Shown: positions 42,645 through 52,497 of the stretch, in pieces | Layout: each line of letters starts with the position of its first letter | Numbering within the stretch: position 1 is the stretch's first letter | DNA from: Flavobacteriales bacterium UBA952 | Lineage (GTDB): Bacteria; Bacteroidota; Bacteroidia; Flavobacteriales_D; Crocinitomicaceae | DNA length: 64,000 nt | NCBI GenBank assembly: GCA_002293185.1 | Contig: DBCS01000009.1 | Coordinates: 62,001-126,000 of the forward strand | Reading direction: 5' to 3' | Program-made: the position numbers and the translations under genes | The notes under the pieces: generated by a model | What the model saw: the letters and a program-made list of their open reading frames with translations, nothing else | The model's database searches: none | Told to the model about the DNA's origin: nothing

Positions 42645-42652
42645 CAAATGTA
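42645..42652 (-). promoter_or_regulatory. -7 box of the saccharopine dehydrogenase gene
   Basis: Minus-strand TACATTTG matches TAnnTTTG and ends 16 bases before ATG 42628, just after the end of the esterase gene (42658). No TTTG is evident at -33. Confidence 0.5.
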
Positions 42653-42657
42653 GAAAA

Positions 42658-43608
42658 CTATTGGGAATTGTTGCGTGTTAACATAAATAATAAAGGGACA
42701 TGCCAACGCTCTGACCAAGCATATTCATCATGCCCCGCTCCTTGTACAATAGCCTCCAAAAATCTTGGATTTTGAGGACTATAACCGACCCTAGCTAATG
42801 TCGTTAATAATTGCTCATGGTACGGTTTGTACAAACCATCTAAATTTTCAGTGCCTCGATCTATGTAAAGAAAATGGCGTTTATCTGCCTTTAAATTCTT
42901 TTCTAAATACAAATTGAAAGGCAGCACCAACGCTTCTATCATTCCTTCTTCAAACATTCCATAATTAATCATTGGTGTATGTATCGACAAACAAGCCGCT
43001 CCGCCAAATAGCTTCGGTTGTTCACAGAGTGCATACAGGGAGATAAGTCCGCCCATACTCGAGCCCATCACCATCCTGTCTTTGGTGCGCTTGCCAACTT
43101 GAAATTCTTGTTCTATAAATGGAACCAAAGTTTGCGCTATCCAATTTATATAGGCATCCGCCTTTAATTTTCCGTTCCAAAGTTTATCCATTAATAAATT
43201 CCGATAAGAATCAGGCATAAGCGCGGCCACCTTTTGCGGAAAAAACTCTGCATACCTGTTTAGTGGGTCGTTATGGATACCAACTACAATGAATGGTTCA
43301 TGCGCAAATTGAGCAAGTGTAGTGGTGTAGACCTCATCAATTTTCCACTCCTTCTTGTTCCAGGTTTGTGTGCTGTCAAAGAGCATTTGGCCGTCGTGCA
43401 TATACAACACCTTTAGGTCTGTTTTTTCTTTGCAATTAGTAGGGATAAAAACATCAACTTGCCTTGTCGTATCTTCGAAAGGAAGAGAAAAACGCAGCAA
43501 CTTGCCTCCACTGACTATATAGGAATGCGCAATAGGCTCAATGCGCTGAGCTCCTACCCAAACCTCTATAAAAACGAAACATAAAAAAAACAAATAAGTA
43601 CGCTGCAT
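42658..43608 (-). CDS. Secreted esterase/hydrolase of the esterase D family
   Basis: A 316-residue protein from ATG 43608 (MQRTYLFFLCFVFIEVWVGAQ signal peptide region). It carries VFIPTN and LKVLYMHDGQMLFDS, the oxyanion region of the PF00756-like esterases. The nucleophile elbow MVMGSSMGGLISLYAL follows, and a late GAGHDEYAWSERWHVPL supplies the histidine. Related enzymes include siderophore esterases, feruloyl esterases and acyl hydrolases, so the substrate is open. The signal peptide predicts the periplasm or outside. Confidence 0.85.
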   Translation of the reverse strand: MQRTYLFFLCFVFIEVWVGAQRIEPIAHSYIVSGGKLLRFSLPFEDTTRQVDVFIPTNCKEKTDLKVLYMHDGQMLFDSTQTWNKKEWKIDEVYTTTLAQFAHEPFIVVGIHNDPLNRYAEFFPQKVAALMPDSYRNLLMDKLWNGKLKADAYINWIAQTLVPFIEQEFQVGKRTKDRMVMGSSMGGLISLYALCEQPKLFGGAACLSIHTPMINYGMFEEGMIEALVLPFNLYLEKNLKADKRHFLYIDRGTENLDGLYKPYHEQLLTTLARVGYSPQNPRFLEAIVQGAGHDEYAWSERWHVPLLFMLTRNNSQ

Positions 43609-43659
43609 CTTTTTTTGACAAGAATAAGGGCTTTCTACCAATGTTGCGCATACATTGGC

Positions 43660-43667
43660 TATTTTTG
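43660..43667 (+). promoter_or_regulatory. -7 box of ccsBA
   Basis: TATTTTTG matches TAnnTTTG and ends 16 bases before ATG 43684. It lies between the divergent esterase and ccsBA genes. Confidence 0.5.
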
Positions 43668-43683
43668 TGGAAAAAATCTTCGG

Positions 43684-46600
43684 ATGAATAAACTTCTCTC
43701 TTCTCTTTTTTCCATGCGCTTAGCAAGCCTTGGCTTAATCGCCTTTTTAGTTGCTATTGGTTTGGCTACATTTATTGAATCCGTACACGGGATCCAAGCC
43801 GCTAAAATCACCATCTACAATGCCCTGTGGTTTGAGGCTTTATTGCTCTACTTAACGCTGGCCTTGATTTCAAATATTTTCAGGTACAAAATGATCAGCC
43901 GGCAAAAAATTGCCATGCTAAGTTTTCACTTGTCTTTTATTGTGATACTCGCCGGAGCGGCTGTTACGCGCTACATTAGTTTTGAGGGTTTAATGGTCAT
44001 TAGAGAGGGTACGACCAGCAATTTTATCTACACCTCAGATCCTTACGTGCTCATCAACGCACAAGATATCACGCAAAAAAATGGCGCTACTGCCCTTCAA
44101 GCCTGGAAAACATACCTTAGTGAATTCACCAACAATGATTTTGATTACCAAACCAATCTTGGCAAAAAAGAAATTTCTATTCGCTACATTGACTTTATGT
44201 CAGACCGAGTTGACTCTCTGCAAATCAATCAAAAGTTTAAAGAAAATGCACTAGAGCTCGTCACCGACGGTATGCGCTCCAATTACCTCACGGAAAACGA
44301 CGTATTTATGGTGGGGCAAACCCCGTTTTACCTTTCCGCTGCTCGCCCAAGTGCAACAAATCAAGCACCCGGAATTTATTTACACGTAAAAAACGGCCAA
44401 GTTTGGGTTTATCCAAGCGTTCAACTCAAATCGTTACCAATGAGCGAAATGCAAAAGGTGCGTGCAAGCGGACAAGCACCCGCAGACAGCCTTTACAAAG
44501 AATTTCCGCTCAACGAATGGTCTGAATTCTCTCCACTCACCCTTTACCTGGTTGGTGGTCAGCAGGTAGTATTCAAACGGCTCATTCCGCACGCCAAAAA
44601 AATGTTGGTTAAGGCAGCAAAGAAAAAAACTGGAAAAGATTACCTCACCGTTGAATTAAATGATGGTAAAGCCACCAAAAAAGTCATTTTGGAAGGTGGC
44701 ATGGGGCAATCTCCAAAACCAGAAAGATTTGCCATGAACGGTGTTGTGTATCAATTAGAATACGGCTCCATTCAAAAAAATATTCCTTTCGCTGTGCGTT
44801 GTCGAGACTTCAGACTCGATAAATATCCAGGTTCCAATTCTCCCTCTTCTTTTGAAAGCGAACTCACCATCGAAGACCCGCGCAACAAGGTCAAACTAGA
44901 TAGAAAGGTCTTCATGAATAACGTCATTGACTACGACGGCTACCGCTTTTTTCAGTCTGCTTATGAACTAGACGATCCGAACACCCCAGAAAACGAAGAA
45001 GGCACTAAACTGAGCGTGAATCATGATTCTCTCGGAACGAACATCACGTACATTGGTTATTTATTGATGGCCTTGGCTATGATTTTATCGCTGTTCGCGC
45101 CAGCTGGCCGCTTTCAATTCCTCAATGAACAACTTCAAAAAATCAAACTGAAAAAAGCGAGTTTAGGGATTGTGATTTTATTATTGACAGGCAACGTCTT
45201 GGCGCAGCACAACCATGTAAAAAAACCCGTTCATCACGAAGTTACCACTGAACACGCAGATTTCCTTGCATCTATGCTTGTCCAAGATTACGAAGGTCGA
45301 ATCGTTCCCTTTCACACGCTCGCAGATCAACTCACAAGAAAACTAACTTATAGTAATAAGTACAAGAATTTAAATGCCGTTCAATTTATCTTGAGTTTGC
45401 ACATGTACCCCTCCTATTGGGCAAGTCAACCCATTATCCAAGTACCCCGAAGTTTAAGAGAAGCGCTCAAACTCAAGGAATTTGAAAGCATCATGTCGCT
45501 CACGTCCAAAGATTCAGAATTCAAATGGATGGCCCAGTACAAAACTGCACACCAAAAATTAGAGTCTAAGCGCAATGAATTTGATAAAAAACTCATCAAG
45601 CTCAATGAAAAATACGAAGTTGCCAACAACATTTTTATGTGGCAATTTATGCGCGTTATTCCAGCAAAAAACGACCCCAACAACACCTGGTTTGTGCCGC
45701 TCAGTATTGAACTAAGTCAAAAAGATACGCTTTCTTCTAAGTTATTTGTCAACTATTTGGCAGCCGTACACGAGGGTGGTCAGAACCATTCTTTTGGCGC
45801 TGCCGATGACCTCCTTTATCAATTCAAAAAATACCAGCGCAAAGCCGGAAAGGCGGTGGCACCATCGGAAAAGGTGGTTGGTTATGAAATCAGCTACAAC
45901 AAAATGCAGATTTTCAAGCGCTCGTATCAGCTTTATCTTTTGGGTGGTTTTTTACTATTAGTGGTCTTCTTTATCGGTATTTTCTTTCGCTCGGATAAAT
46001 CACTCCGCGTTCTTACTTGGCCAAAGCGCATTTTGATTGGGATTATTTTAAGCACTTTTGTCTACCACGGAATTGGTCTTGGTTTGCGTTGGGCTATATC
46101 CGGCCACGCCCCATGGAGCAACGGTTATGAAGCCATGGTCTTTATTGGTTGGGTCACCATGATTGCAGGGTTTGTCTTCGCCAAGAAAAACCAAGTTGTT
46201 TTGGCTAGTGCTGCTGTGCTTGCAGCCCTCATGTTGTGGGTGAGCGAAATGAACCTCATGGATCCTGAAATCACGCCTCTGGTACCAGTACTTAAATCTT
46301 ATTGGCTCATGATTCACGTTGCTATTATTACCGGAAGCTACGCCTTTCTTGGATTGGCCTGCATCCTCGGACTCATCAACATCAAATTGTATCTTTTGCA
46401 AACGATGAAGAGCGCTACTTTGATTCGGCTCAATATTCAAGAAATTACTCATATTGCCGAAATGACCATGACAGTTGGGCTTTACATGCTCACGATCGGA
46501 ACTTTTCTCGGCGGTGTTTGGGCCAATGAATCATGGGGGCGCTACTGGGGCTGGGATCCAAAAGAAACTTGGGCTTTGGTTTCAGTACTTGTCTATGCAG

Positions 46601-46872
46601 TCATTTTACACTTCCGCATGATTCCTGGTTTGCAAGGGCGTTTCTTATTTAATGCGCTCGCATTTTGGAGCTATTCTGCCATTTTGTTCACGTTCTTTGG
46701 GGTAAACTTCATGTTGGTGGGTCTGCACAGCTATGCGCAAGGAGAAGGACTCGGGCAATTTCCTACATGGCTCATCTATGTGATCATTATTTTTGCCTTA
46801 CTCACAACGGTTGCTGCTTTGCGCAATCGCCGCATTGAAAAATTACAAAAAGAGGCCTTGCTCAACTCATGA
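43684..46872 (+). CDS. ccsBA: Fused cytochrome c biogenesis protein CcsBA (ResB-CcsA)
   Basis: A 1062-residue fusion from ATG 43684 (MNKLLSSLFSMRLASLG). The N-terminal ResB/CcsB part has membrane segments (about 14-100) and a large periplasmic region to about 455. A middle segment holds a helix, His-rich HNHVKKPVHHEV and a Bacteroidota-type periplasmic region. The C-terminal CcsA part (from about 750) has the haem-binding WWD-type motif WGRYWGWDPKETWALVS. CcsBA exports haem and ligates it to apocytochrome c (system II). It overlaps the pseudouridine synthase start by 4 bases (ATGA). Confidence 0.95.
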   Translation: MNKLLSSLFSMRLASLGLIAFLVAIGLATFIESVHGIQAAKITIYNALWFEALLLYLTLALISNIFRYKMISRQKIAMLSFHLSFIVILAGAAVTRYISFEGLMVIREGTTSNFIYTSDPYVLINAQDITQKNGATALQAWKTYLSEFTNNDFDYQTNLGKKEISIRYIDFMSDRVDSLQINQKFKENALELVTDGMRSNYLTENDVFMVGQTPFYLSAARPSATNQAPGIYLHVKNGQVWVYPSVQLKSLPMSEMQKVRASGQAPADSLYKEFPLNEWSEFSPLTLYLVGGQQVVFKRLIPHAKKMLVKAAKKKTGKDYLTVELNDGKATKKVILEGGMGQSPKPERFAMNGVVYQLEYGSIQKNIPFAVRCRDFRLDKYPGSNSPSSFESELTIEDPRNKVKLDRKVFMNNVIDYDGYRFFQSAYELDDPNTPENEEGTKLSVNHDSLGTNITYIGYLLMALAMILSLFAPAGRFQFLNEQLQKIKLKKASLGIVILLLTGNVLAQHNHVKKPVHHEVTTEHADFLASMLVQDYEGRIVPFHTLADQLTRKLTYSNKYKNLNAVQFILSLHMYPSYWASQPIIQVPRSLREALKLKEFESIMSLTSKDSEFKWMAQYKTAHQKLESKRNEFDKKLIKLNEKYEVANNIFMWQFMRVIPAKNDPNNTWFVPLSIELSQKDTLSSKLFVNYLAAVHEGGQNHSFGAADDLLYQFKKYQRKAGKAVAPSEKVVGYEISYNKMQIFKRSYQLYLLGGFLLLVVFFIGIFFRSDKSLRVLTWPKRILIGIILSTFVYHGIGLGLRWAISGHAPWSNGYEAMVFIGWVTMIAGFVFAKKNQVVLASAAVLAALMLWVSEMNLMDPEITPLVPVLKSYWLMIHVAIITGSYAFLGLACILGLINIKLYLLQTMKSATLIRLNIQEITHIAEMTMTVGLYMLTIGTFLGGVWANESWGRYWGWDPKETWALVSVLVYAVILHFRMIPGLQGRFLFNALAFWSYSAILFTFFGVNFMLVGLHSYAQGEGLGQFPTWLIYVIIIFALLTTVAALRNRRIEKLQKEALLNS

Positions 46873-47549
46873 TTGCCGATCGTATTCTTTACGAAGACAA
46901 CCATGTAATTGTTGTCAATAAAATGCCTTCTGAACTTACACAAGGTGACAAAACGGGCGATGCCACGCTGCCTGACCTCATCAAAACTTATCTCAAAGAA
47001 AAGTACCAAAAACCTGGTAATGTTTTTCTCGGCGTAGTGCATCGCCTAGACCGCCCCACCAGCGGAGCCTTGGTTTTTGCCCGAACTAGTAAAGCCCTTG
47101 AAAGGCTCAATGCACAATTTCGGGACAAAGAAACCAATAAGGTTTACTGGGCTATCGTAGGGCAAAAGCCGCCTCAAGACAAGAGCGAATTGGCCCATTT
47201 CTTGAAAAAAAATGAGACCCAAAACAAGAGTTATGTCGTAGCGGAAGGAACACCTGGCGCTAAAAAAGCCTTACTCGGATATCAGCACATTGGAAGTTCT
47301 GAACGCTATCACTTACTAGAAATTAAACTAGAAACGGGCCGACACCACCAAATTAGGTGTCAGTTGGCACACATGGGTTGCGTTATCAAAGGCGACTTAA
47401 AATACGGAGACAAAAGATCCAATCCCGACGCATCTATATGCCTGCATGCAAGAACGCTAAGTTTTGAGCATCCTACAACCAAAGAACGCATCTCCGTTGT
47501 AGCACCGCTACCAAAATTAGGAATTTGGGCTGCGTTTGAAAAAAACTAA
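46869..47549 (+). CDS. RluA-family pseudouridine synthase
   Basis: A 226-residue protein, a short RluA family member without an S4 domain. The catalytic motif VVHRLDRPTSGALVFAR is near residues 56-72, with the essential Asp in HRLDRPTSG. It continues with LLEIKLETGRHHQIRCQLAHMGCVIKGDLKYG. It makes pseudouridine in rRNA or tRNA; which site cannot be read from the sequence. It is translationally coupled to ccsBA. Its stop overlaps the convergent sugar transferase stop. Confidence 0.93.
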   Translation: MIADRILYEDNHVIVVNKMPSELTQGDKTGDATLPDLIKTYLKEKYQKPGNVFLGVVHRLDRPTSGALVFARTSKALERLNAQFRDKETNKVYWAIVGQKPPQDKSELAHFLKKNETQNKSYVVAEGTPGAKKALLGYQHIGSSERYHLLEIKLETGRHHQIRCQLAHMGCVIKGDLKYGDKRSNPDASICLHARTLSFEHPTTKERISVVAPLPKLGIWAAFEKN

Positions 47550-48136
47550 AGGCCAAAGATTTTCTTTGCAGTCAACCAAATAATTTTGAGATCCTTCCAT
47601 AAACCAGGATTAGAAAGATAGCGCTGATTTAATGCTATTTTGGCAGGCAAGATTTCTTCAATATAGGTTTGTTTGGGATCTGTAGAATTGGCTAAAATTT
47701 CATTTTCGTGAAAATAAGCGAGGCTTGCATAATCGGTAATTCCTGGCTTATATTCTAGAATTTTTTGCTGCGATGCGTTGTACATATTGACATAAAACGG
47801 AACTTCTGGCCTGGGGCCAACGATGCTCATGTCTCCTTTAATCACATTGATAAACTGAGGAAATTCGTCTAGTTTAAATTTGCGAAGAAAGTACCCAACT
47901 TTTGTAATCCTTGGATCTCTTGCCCCAATTGTTAGTTGGCCAAGCAATTCTGCATTTGACCGCATAGATCTGAATTTAATCAAGTGAAACCTACGCCCCA
48001 TCTGACCAACGCGCTCTTGGAAGTAAAAAACACCTCCTTTTGACTCCAAAACAATACATAATGACAAAACCAGACCTATTGGCAAAAACATCAACAATAC
48101 TGTTGTTGACAAAAGGATATCAAAAGCTCTTTTCAT
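47546..48136 (-). CDS. Small sugar-1-phosphate transferase (PglC/WcaJ catalytic domain)
   Basis: A 196-residue protein from ATG 48136 (MKRAFDILLSTTVLLMFLP); an earlier in-frame TTG at 48151 lies within the -7 box and is ruled out. One N-terminal re-entrant hydrophobic helix is followed by VFYFQERVGQMGRRFHLIKFRSM and the catalytic region LDEFPQFINVIKGDMSIVGPRPE. It would transfer a sugar phosphate to undecaprenyl phosphate, the first step of a surface glycan. It lacks the four-helix bundle of long WbaP-type enzymes. Confidence 0.92.
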   Translation of the reverse strand: MKRAFDILLSTTVLLMFLPIGLVLSLCIVLESKGGVFYFQERVGQMGRRFHLIKFRSMRSNAELLGQLTIGARDPRITKVGYFLRKFKLDEFPQFINVIKGDMSIVGPRPEVPFYVNMYNASQQKILEYKPGITDYASLAYFHENEILANSTDPKQTYIEEILPAKIALNQRYLSNPGLWKDLKIIWLTAKKIFGL

Positions 48137-48148
48137 CGGATCTACGTA

Positions 48149-48156
48149 CAAAGCTA
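48149..48156 (-). promoter_or_regulatory. -7 box of the sugar transferase gene
   Basis: Minus-strand TAGCTTTG matches TAnnTTTG and ends 12 bases before ATG 48136. The gap 48157-48266 toward dnaN shows no other recognised feature. Confidence 0.5.
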
Positions 48157-48266
48157 AACAAAACTTGAGTTGCTAGAAAATTTTCAAGTCAGTAAAAGGT
48201 GTTGAAACTCTTTTAAAATTGTTCATATCTCCGGCCGAAAATAAGATGCCTTTACGTCCGAAATGT

Positions 48267-48274
48267 TAACTTTG
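48267..48274 (+). promoter_or_regulatory. -7 box of dnaN
   Basis: TAACTTTG matches TAnnTTTG and ends 17 bases before the dnaN ATG. No TTTG at -33. Confidence 0.5.
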
Positions 48275-48291
48275 TGAACAAATAATTTGCT

Positions 48292-49410
48292 ATGAATTTT
48301 ATTGCCTCTAGTACCCTACTCTTACGCCATCTACAAAGTATTTCAGGTGTCCTCAATACCAGTAACACTTTACCTATTCTTGATAATTTTCTTTTCGACA
48401 TTACCGATGGTGCGCTAACTGTTTCCATTTCTGACTTGGAAACCACCATGATGACCAAATTGGAAGTACAATCAGAACAAAACGGAAAAATTGCAATACC
48501 CGCCAAACTTTTACTAGATGTACTCAAAAACCTTCCCGATCAACCTTGCACATTCAAGGTAAATCCGAGTAATTTTCAGATTGAAATCGCCTACGATAAC
48601 GGCAAGTCTCGAATGGTTGGTTTCAATGGTGAAGAATTTCCAAAAGTTCCTGAACTAGCGAACAAAAGCGCCATTAAATTATCAGGTGCTGTACTGTCAA
48701 AAGCCATCAATAAAACACTTTTTGCAACCGGCAACGACGACCTTCGCCCGGTCATGAGTGGTGTGTTCTGCCAGTTCGCAGGTTCTGAAATTACCTTTGT
48801 GGCTACTGACGCTCACAAACTCGTGCGCTACAAAAGAACCGACGCCGAGGCAAGTGGTAGTTCAGCATTTATTTTGCCAAAAAAACCTTTAAACCTACTC
48901 AAATCAAACTTGCGCGGAGACGAAGACATCCTGATGGAATACAACGAGTCTAACGCCGTGTTCACTTTTTCTGACTTGGTTTTGGTCTGTCGTTTAATTG
49001 ATGGAAAATACCCCAATTACGAAGCAGTTATTCCAAAAGAAAACCCCAATGTGCTCACCATAGACCGCGCGCAGTTTTTATCCTCTATCAAACGCGTCTC
49101 TATTTTTTCTAACAAAACCACACATCAAATTCGTCTCAAGTTAGTAGGCTCAGAGCTCTCTCTTTTTGCCGAAGACATCGACTTCGCTAACGAAGCTACC
49201 GAAAGGCTTACCTGTAACTACAACGGTGACGACCTAGAAATCGGCTTCAATTCTCGTTTTTTACTCGAAATGCTCAGCAACCTTGACGCCGACGAAATCA
49301 AACTTTCGATGAGTGAGCCCAGCCGCGCGGGGCTACTAACCCCAGCTGTTCAAGACAACGCACACGAAGACATCCTCATGCTCGTGATGCCCGTGATGCT
49401 GAATCGTTAA
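48292..49410 (+). CDS. dnaN: DNA polymerase III beta subunit (sliding clamp)
   Basis: A 372-residue protein of standard DnaN length made of three clamp folds. It begins MNFIASSTLLLRHLQSISGVLNTSNTLPIL (a region). It has FVATDAHKLVRYKR near residues 163-176, the clamp signature, and ends with the MPVML motif (HEDILMLVMPVMLNR). The ring tethers DNA polymerase to DNA. It is not next to dnaA here. It is followed by rlmN six bases later. Confidence 0.98.
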   Translation: MNFIASSTLLLRHLQSISGVLNTSNTLPILDNFLFDITDGALTVSISDLETTMMTKLEVQSEQNGKIAIPAKLLLDVLKNLPDQPCTFKVNPSNFQIEIAYDNGKSRMVGFNGEEFPKVPELANKSAIKLSGAVLSKAINKTLFATGNDDLRPVMSGVFCQFAGSEITFVATDAHKLVRYKRTDAEASGSSAFILPKKPLNLLKSNLRGDEDILMEYNESNAVFTFSDLVLVCRLIDGKYPNYEAVIPKENPNVLTIDRAQFLSSIKRVSIFSNKTTHQIRLKLVGSELSLFAEDIDFANEATERLTCNYNGDDLEIGFNSRFLLEMLSNLDADEIKLSMSEPSRAGLLTPAVQDNAHEDILMLVMPVMLNR

Positions 49411-49416
49411 TTTTTG

Positions 49417-50493
49417 ATGAGCACCTCACTCACTAATATTCGTAATCTTTCGTTGGCAGAACTCCTAACGAGTTTTACTGAATTTGGTGAGAAACCTTTT
49501 AGAGCCAAACAGGTTTGGGGATGGCTATGGCAAAAAAATGCCCATTCCTTCGAACAAATGAGCAACCTTAGTCTGCCTTTTCGTGCTTGGCTCAAAGAAC
49601 ATTACTACATCGACTCCATCTCCCTACAAGACCAACAAATCAGTAAAGACCGCACCATCAAAAGTGCTTTTACCATAGACGACGGCAAAGTCATTGAAGG
49701 GGTCTTAATCCCGACAAATACCCGCATGACCGCCTGTATTTCTTCACAAGTGGGCTGTAGTTTGTCGTGTAAATTTTGTGCAACTGGCAGGCTTAAATTA
49801 TTGCGCAACCTCAGCGCTGGTGAAATCGTTGATCAGGTTGTCTGCCTACAGCAACAAGCCCAAGAGCACTACTCCCAAAATTTAAGTAACATCGTCTATA
49901 TGGGTATGGGAGAACCCTTACTCAATTATAAAAATGTGTTGCTTTCCATCGACCGGCTTTGTAGCCCAGACGGCCTAGGTATTTCACCGCGTCGTATCAC
50001 TGTCTCTACTGCCGGAATTGCCAAAATGATCACCAAGTTAGGCGACGACGACGTCAAGTTTAACCTAGCGCTCTCACTGCATGCCGCCAACGATGAAAAG
50101 CGCAATCAAATCATGGAAATCAACGAGAGCAACAATCTTGAGACACTTTCTGAAGCGCTGCAATATTTCCATGCAAAAACAGGTTCTCGAGTTACCTTTG
50201 AATACATCATTTTCAAGGACTTCAATGACGAACTCACCGACGCACGAGAGCTCGCTCATTTTGCAAAATGTGTGCCTTGTAAGATCAATATCATCGAATA
50301 CAATCCCATAGACGACGGTAAATTGCAACAAGCCGATCCCAAAAAAGTAGAGGCGTTTGCACAGTACCTCGAATCACTAAACCTCATCGTCAACGTGCGC
50401 AGAAGCCGAGGCAAAGATATCGATGCGGCCTGCGGCCAGCTCGCCAATAAAAACAAAGCTATTGCCCCGGCAGAAAGAGCCCTCAAGTTTTAG
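49417..50493 (+). CDS. rlmN: Dual-specificity 23S rRNA/tRNA adenine-C2 methyltransferase RlmN
   Basis: A 358-residue radical SAM enzyme from ATG 49417. The FeS cluster motif is C114-x3-C118-x2-C121 (GCSLSCKFCATG). MGMGEPLLNY follows near 160-170, and the C-terminal cysteine is C339 (DIDAACGQL), the residue that carries the methyl group. The N-terminal domain (KPFRAKQVWGWLWQK) is typical. It methylates A2503 of 23S rRNA and A37 of some tRNAs. Confidence 0.97.
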   Translation: MSTSLTNIRNLSLAELLTSFTEFGEKPFRAKQVWGWLWQKNAHSFEQMSNLSLPFRAWLKEHYYIDSISLQDQQISKDRTIKSAFTIDDGKVIEGVLIPTNTRMTACISSQVGCSLSCKFCATGRLKLLRNLSAGEIVDQVVCLQQQAQEHYSQNLSNIVYMGMGEPLLNYKNVLLSIDRLCSPDGLGISPRRITVSTAGIAKMITKLGDDDVKFNLALSLHAANDEKRNQIMEINESNNLETLSEALQYFHAKTGSRVTFEYIIFKDFNDELTDARELAHFAKCVPCKINIIEYNPIDDGKLQQADPKKVEAFAQYLESLNLIVNVRRSRGKDIDAACGQLANKNKAIAPAERALKF

Positions 50494-50536
50494 AGTGCTA
50501 TTGTAACTAATTACTCGTTTTTACGTCTATTTTCTT

Positions 50537-51310
50537 ATGATCTCTGTACAAAATCTCAACAAGACCTTCACGCTTACCAAGCAACAGCGCAAAGAACTCA
50601 ATACTGAGCAAAAAACTGCAACTGCGGTGCATGATCTCAGCTTTTCTTGCCAACCTGGTAGGGTGTTTTCACTGCTAGGGCCCAACGGTGCAGGCAAAAC
50701 CACCACGCTGCGCATGATCGCCACACTCCTTGCACCCAGCTCCGGACAAATCCAAATTAATGGTCTTGACGCGCTTATTAATCCGCAAGAGGCACGTAAA
50801 CAAATCGGTTTTTTAACAGGTTCTACCGGACTTTATGCCCGCCTCACCCCGCTAGAAATCATCGACTACTTTGCCGATTTATATGGCGTTGAAAAGTCAG
50901 TAAGAGAACAGCGCAAAGAAGAGCTCTTCTCCTTGCTTCACATGAATGATTTTCTTCACAAACGGATCGGAAAGCTAAGCACCGGCATGAAGCAAAAAGT
51001 TTCTATTTGCCGCACCATGATCCACGACCCAAGCGTGGTCATTTTTGACGAACCAACAAGCGGTCTAGACGTCATTACCGCTGAAAACATCATCAAACTC
51101 ATACGCTCTTGCAAAGACCAGGGCAAAACCGTCATCTTTTCGAGCCATATCATGAGTGAAGTCGATTTACTCTGCGACGACCTCGCCATAATACATCAAG
51201 GTGCGCTCAAGTACAACGGTACTATGGCTGATTTCAGGGCAAATATGCAAACAACCAACCTCACCGAAGAATTCATTCGTATCGTCCAAACTCCAAATGC
51301 TCAGTTATGA
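50537..51310 (+). CDS. natA: ABC exporter ATP-binding protein, NatA-type
   Basis: A 257-residue protein with Walker A GPNGAGKTT (48-56), signature LSTGMKQK (about 148-155), Walker B VVIFDEPTSGLD (about 168-179) and a switch histidine region VIFSSHIMSEVD. An unusual charged insertion (TKQQRKELNTEQKTATAV, 14-31) sits in the first strand, as in NatA. It overlaps the permease gene by 4 bases. NatAB exports Na+ in Bacillus, but related pairs export other things, so the symbol is by similarity. Confidence 0.85.
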   Translation: MISVQNLNKTFTLTKQQRKELNTEQKTATAVHDLSFSCQPGRVFSLLGPNGAGKTTTLRMIATLLAPSSGQIQINGLDALINPQEARKQIGFLTGSTGLYARLTPLEIIDYFADLYGVEKSVREQRKEELFSLLHMNDFLHKRIGKLSTGMKQKVSICRTMIHDPSVVIFDEPTSGLDVITAENIIKLIRSCKDQGKTVIFSSHIMSEVDLLCDDLAIIHQGALKYNGTMADFRANMQTTNLTEEFIRIVQTPNAQL

Positions 51311-52497
51311 TCTTCCGTATTTTTCGTAAAGAACTCCTCGACACTCTCAGAGACCGACGCACGCTCATGACCATGCTCGTGATTCCAATTTTGGTTTTCC
51401 CGATCACACTCAATGTATTTCTTGCTGTATCCGAATCTTTTGAAGAGAGCGCCAATTCCAAAACCATGAAAATTGGTATTGTCGGTGACCACAACAAAAA
51501 CTACACCCGGCAACTCGAGCAAATACCCGCAGCAGTTGGACCTAAAATAATTATTGTTTTCAAGGATAGCCTCACACTCAGAAAAGCAATTGAAGCAGAT
51601 CGCATTCAATTGGGCTTAATTATCCCCACAAATGAAAGCACTTTACGAGCAAAGCAACAAACAATTGCCTTAAATTGGCTGCTCGACGCCTCAGAAGTAG
51701 GGCGCTCGGAACGCGCTAATTTATACGGGTCAAGCCTACAAGCCAATGCCGAAAAAGAACGCTTGCGCAAACTTGGCTTGCGCGCTGAGCAAATCAAACC
51801 ACTTTCCATTCAAACCATCAATTGTGCCAGCGATAAAAAAATGGTAGGCCAGCTAGCAGGTGGAATCCTTCCCTATATATTTATCGCCTTCGGTTTTATT
51901 GGTTGCATGTACCCGGCCATAGACCTCTTCACTGGCGAGAAAGAACGTGGTACCTTAGAAACCCTACTTACCGTTCCTATTGGCCGTTGGAAAATCTTGA
52001 TCGGTAAAATGTTAGTAGTAGTGAGTTCTGGAATGCTTGCGGCAAGTTGCTCTTTGCTTGGCTTATTTATTTCTATAGAATTTTTAGATCTCGCTCAAAA
52101 CAAAGAACTACTCGAGGTCATTCATGGAATTTTAACACCATATTTCATCGGATCTATGCTTGCCCTGCTGTTGCCACTTGTTATTTTCTTTGCCGGCGTC
52201 ATGATTCCAATTGCTATTTACGCCAAGAGTTTCAAAGAAGCGCAAAGTATCATTACCCCACTCAATATTGTCATGGTTCTGCCTGCAATGGTCGGGTTTT
52301 TCCCTGGGATAGAACTCAACCTGAATACAACCCTTATTCCTGTTGTGAATGTTGTGCTCGCGACAAAAGAACTTATTGCAGGTACCTTATCATTGTCCTA
52401 CTTCTTCAGTGTATTTGGCATCATGTGTCTATTGGCGCTGCTTTCAGTGCTCATTTCATACAAACAGTTCGGAAAAGAAAGCAATATCTTAAGCTAG
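51307..52497 (+). CDS. natB: ABC-2 type permease, NatB-like
   Basis: A 396-residue membrane protein beginning MIFRIFRKELLDTLRDRRTL, an N-terminal helix (about 20-40), a large extracytoplasmic domain (about 45-175) and five or more helices in the C-terminal half. It contains GEKERGTLETLLTVPIGRWKILIGK near 214-238, typical of the NatB/CcmB group. It is the partner of the ATPase encoded just upstream. Its 3' end overlaps the convergent ABC-F gene by 9 bases. Confidence 0.87.
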   Translation: MIFRIFRKELLDTLRDRRTLMTMLVIPILVFPITLNVFLAVSESFEESANSKTMKIGIVGDHNKNYTRQLEQIPAAVGPKIIIVFKDSLTLRKAIEADRIQLGLIIPTNESTLRAKQQTIALNWLLDASEVGRSERANLYGSSLQANAEKERLRKLGLRAEQIKPLSIQTINCASDKKMVGQLAGGILPYIFIAFGFIGCMYPAIDLFTGEKERGTLETLLTVPIGRWKILIGKMLVVVSSGMLAASCSLLGLFISIEFLDLAQNKELLEVIHGILTPYFIGSMLALLLPLVIFFAGVMIPIAIYAKSFKEAQSIITPLNIVMVLPAMVGFFPGIELNLNTTLIPVVNVVLATKELIAGTLSLSYFFSVFGIMCLLALLSVLISYKQFGKESNILS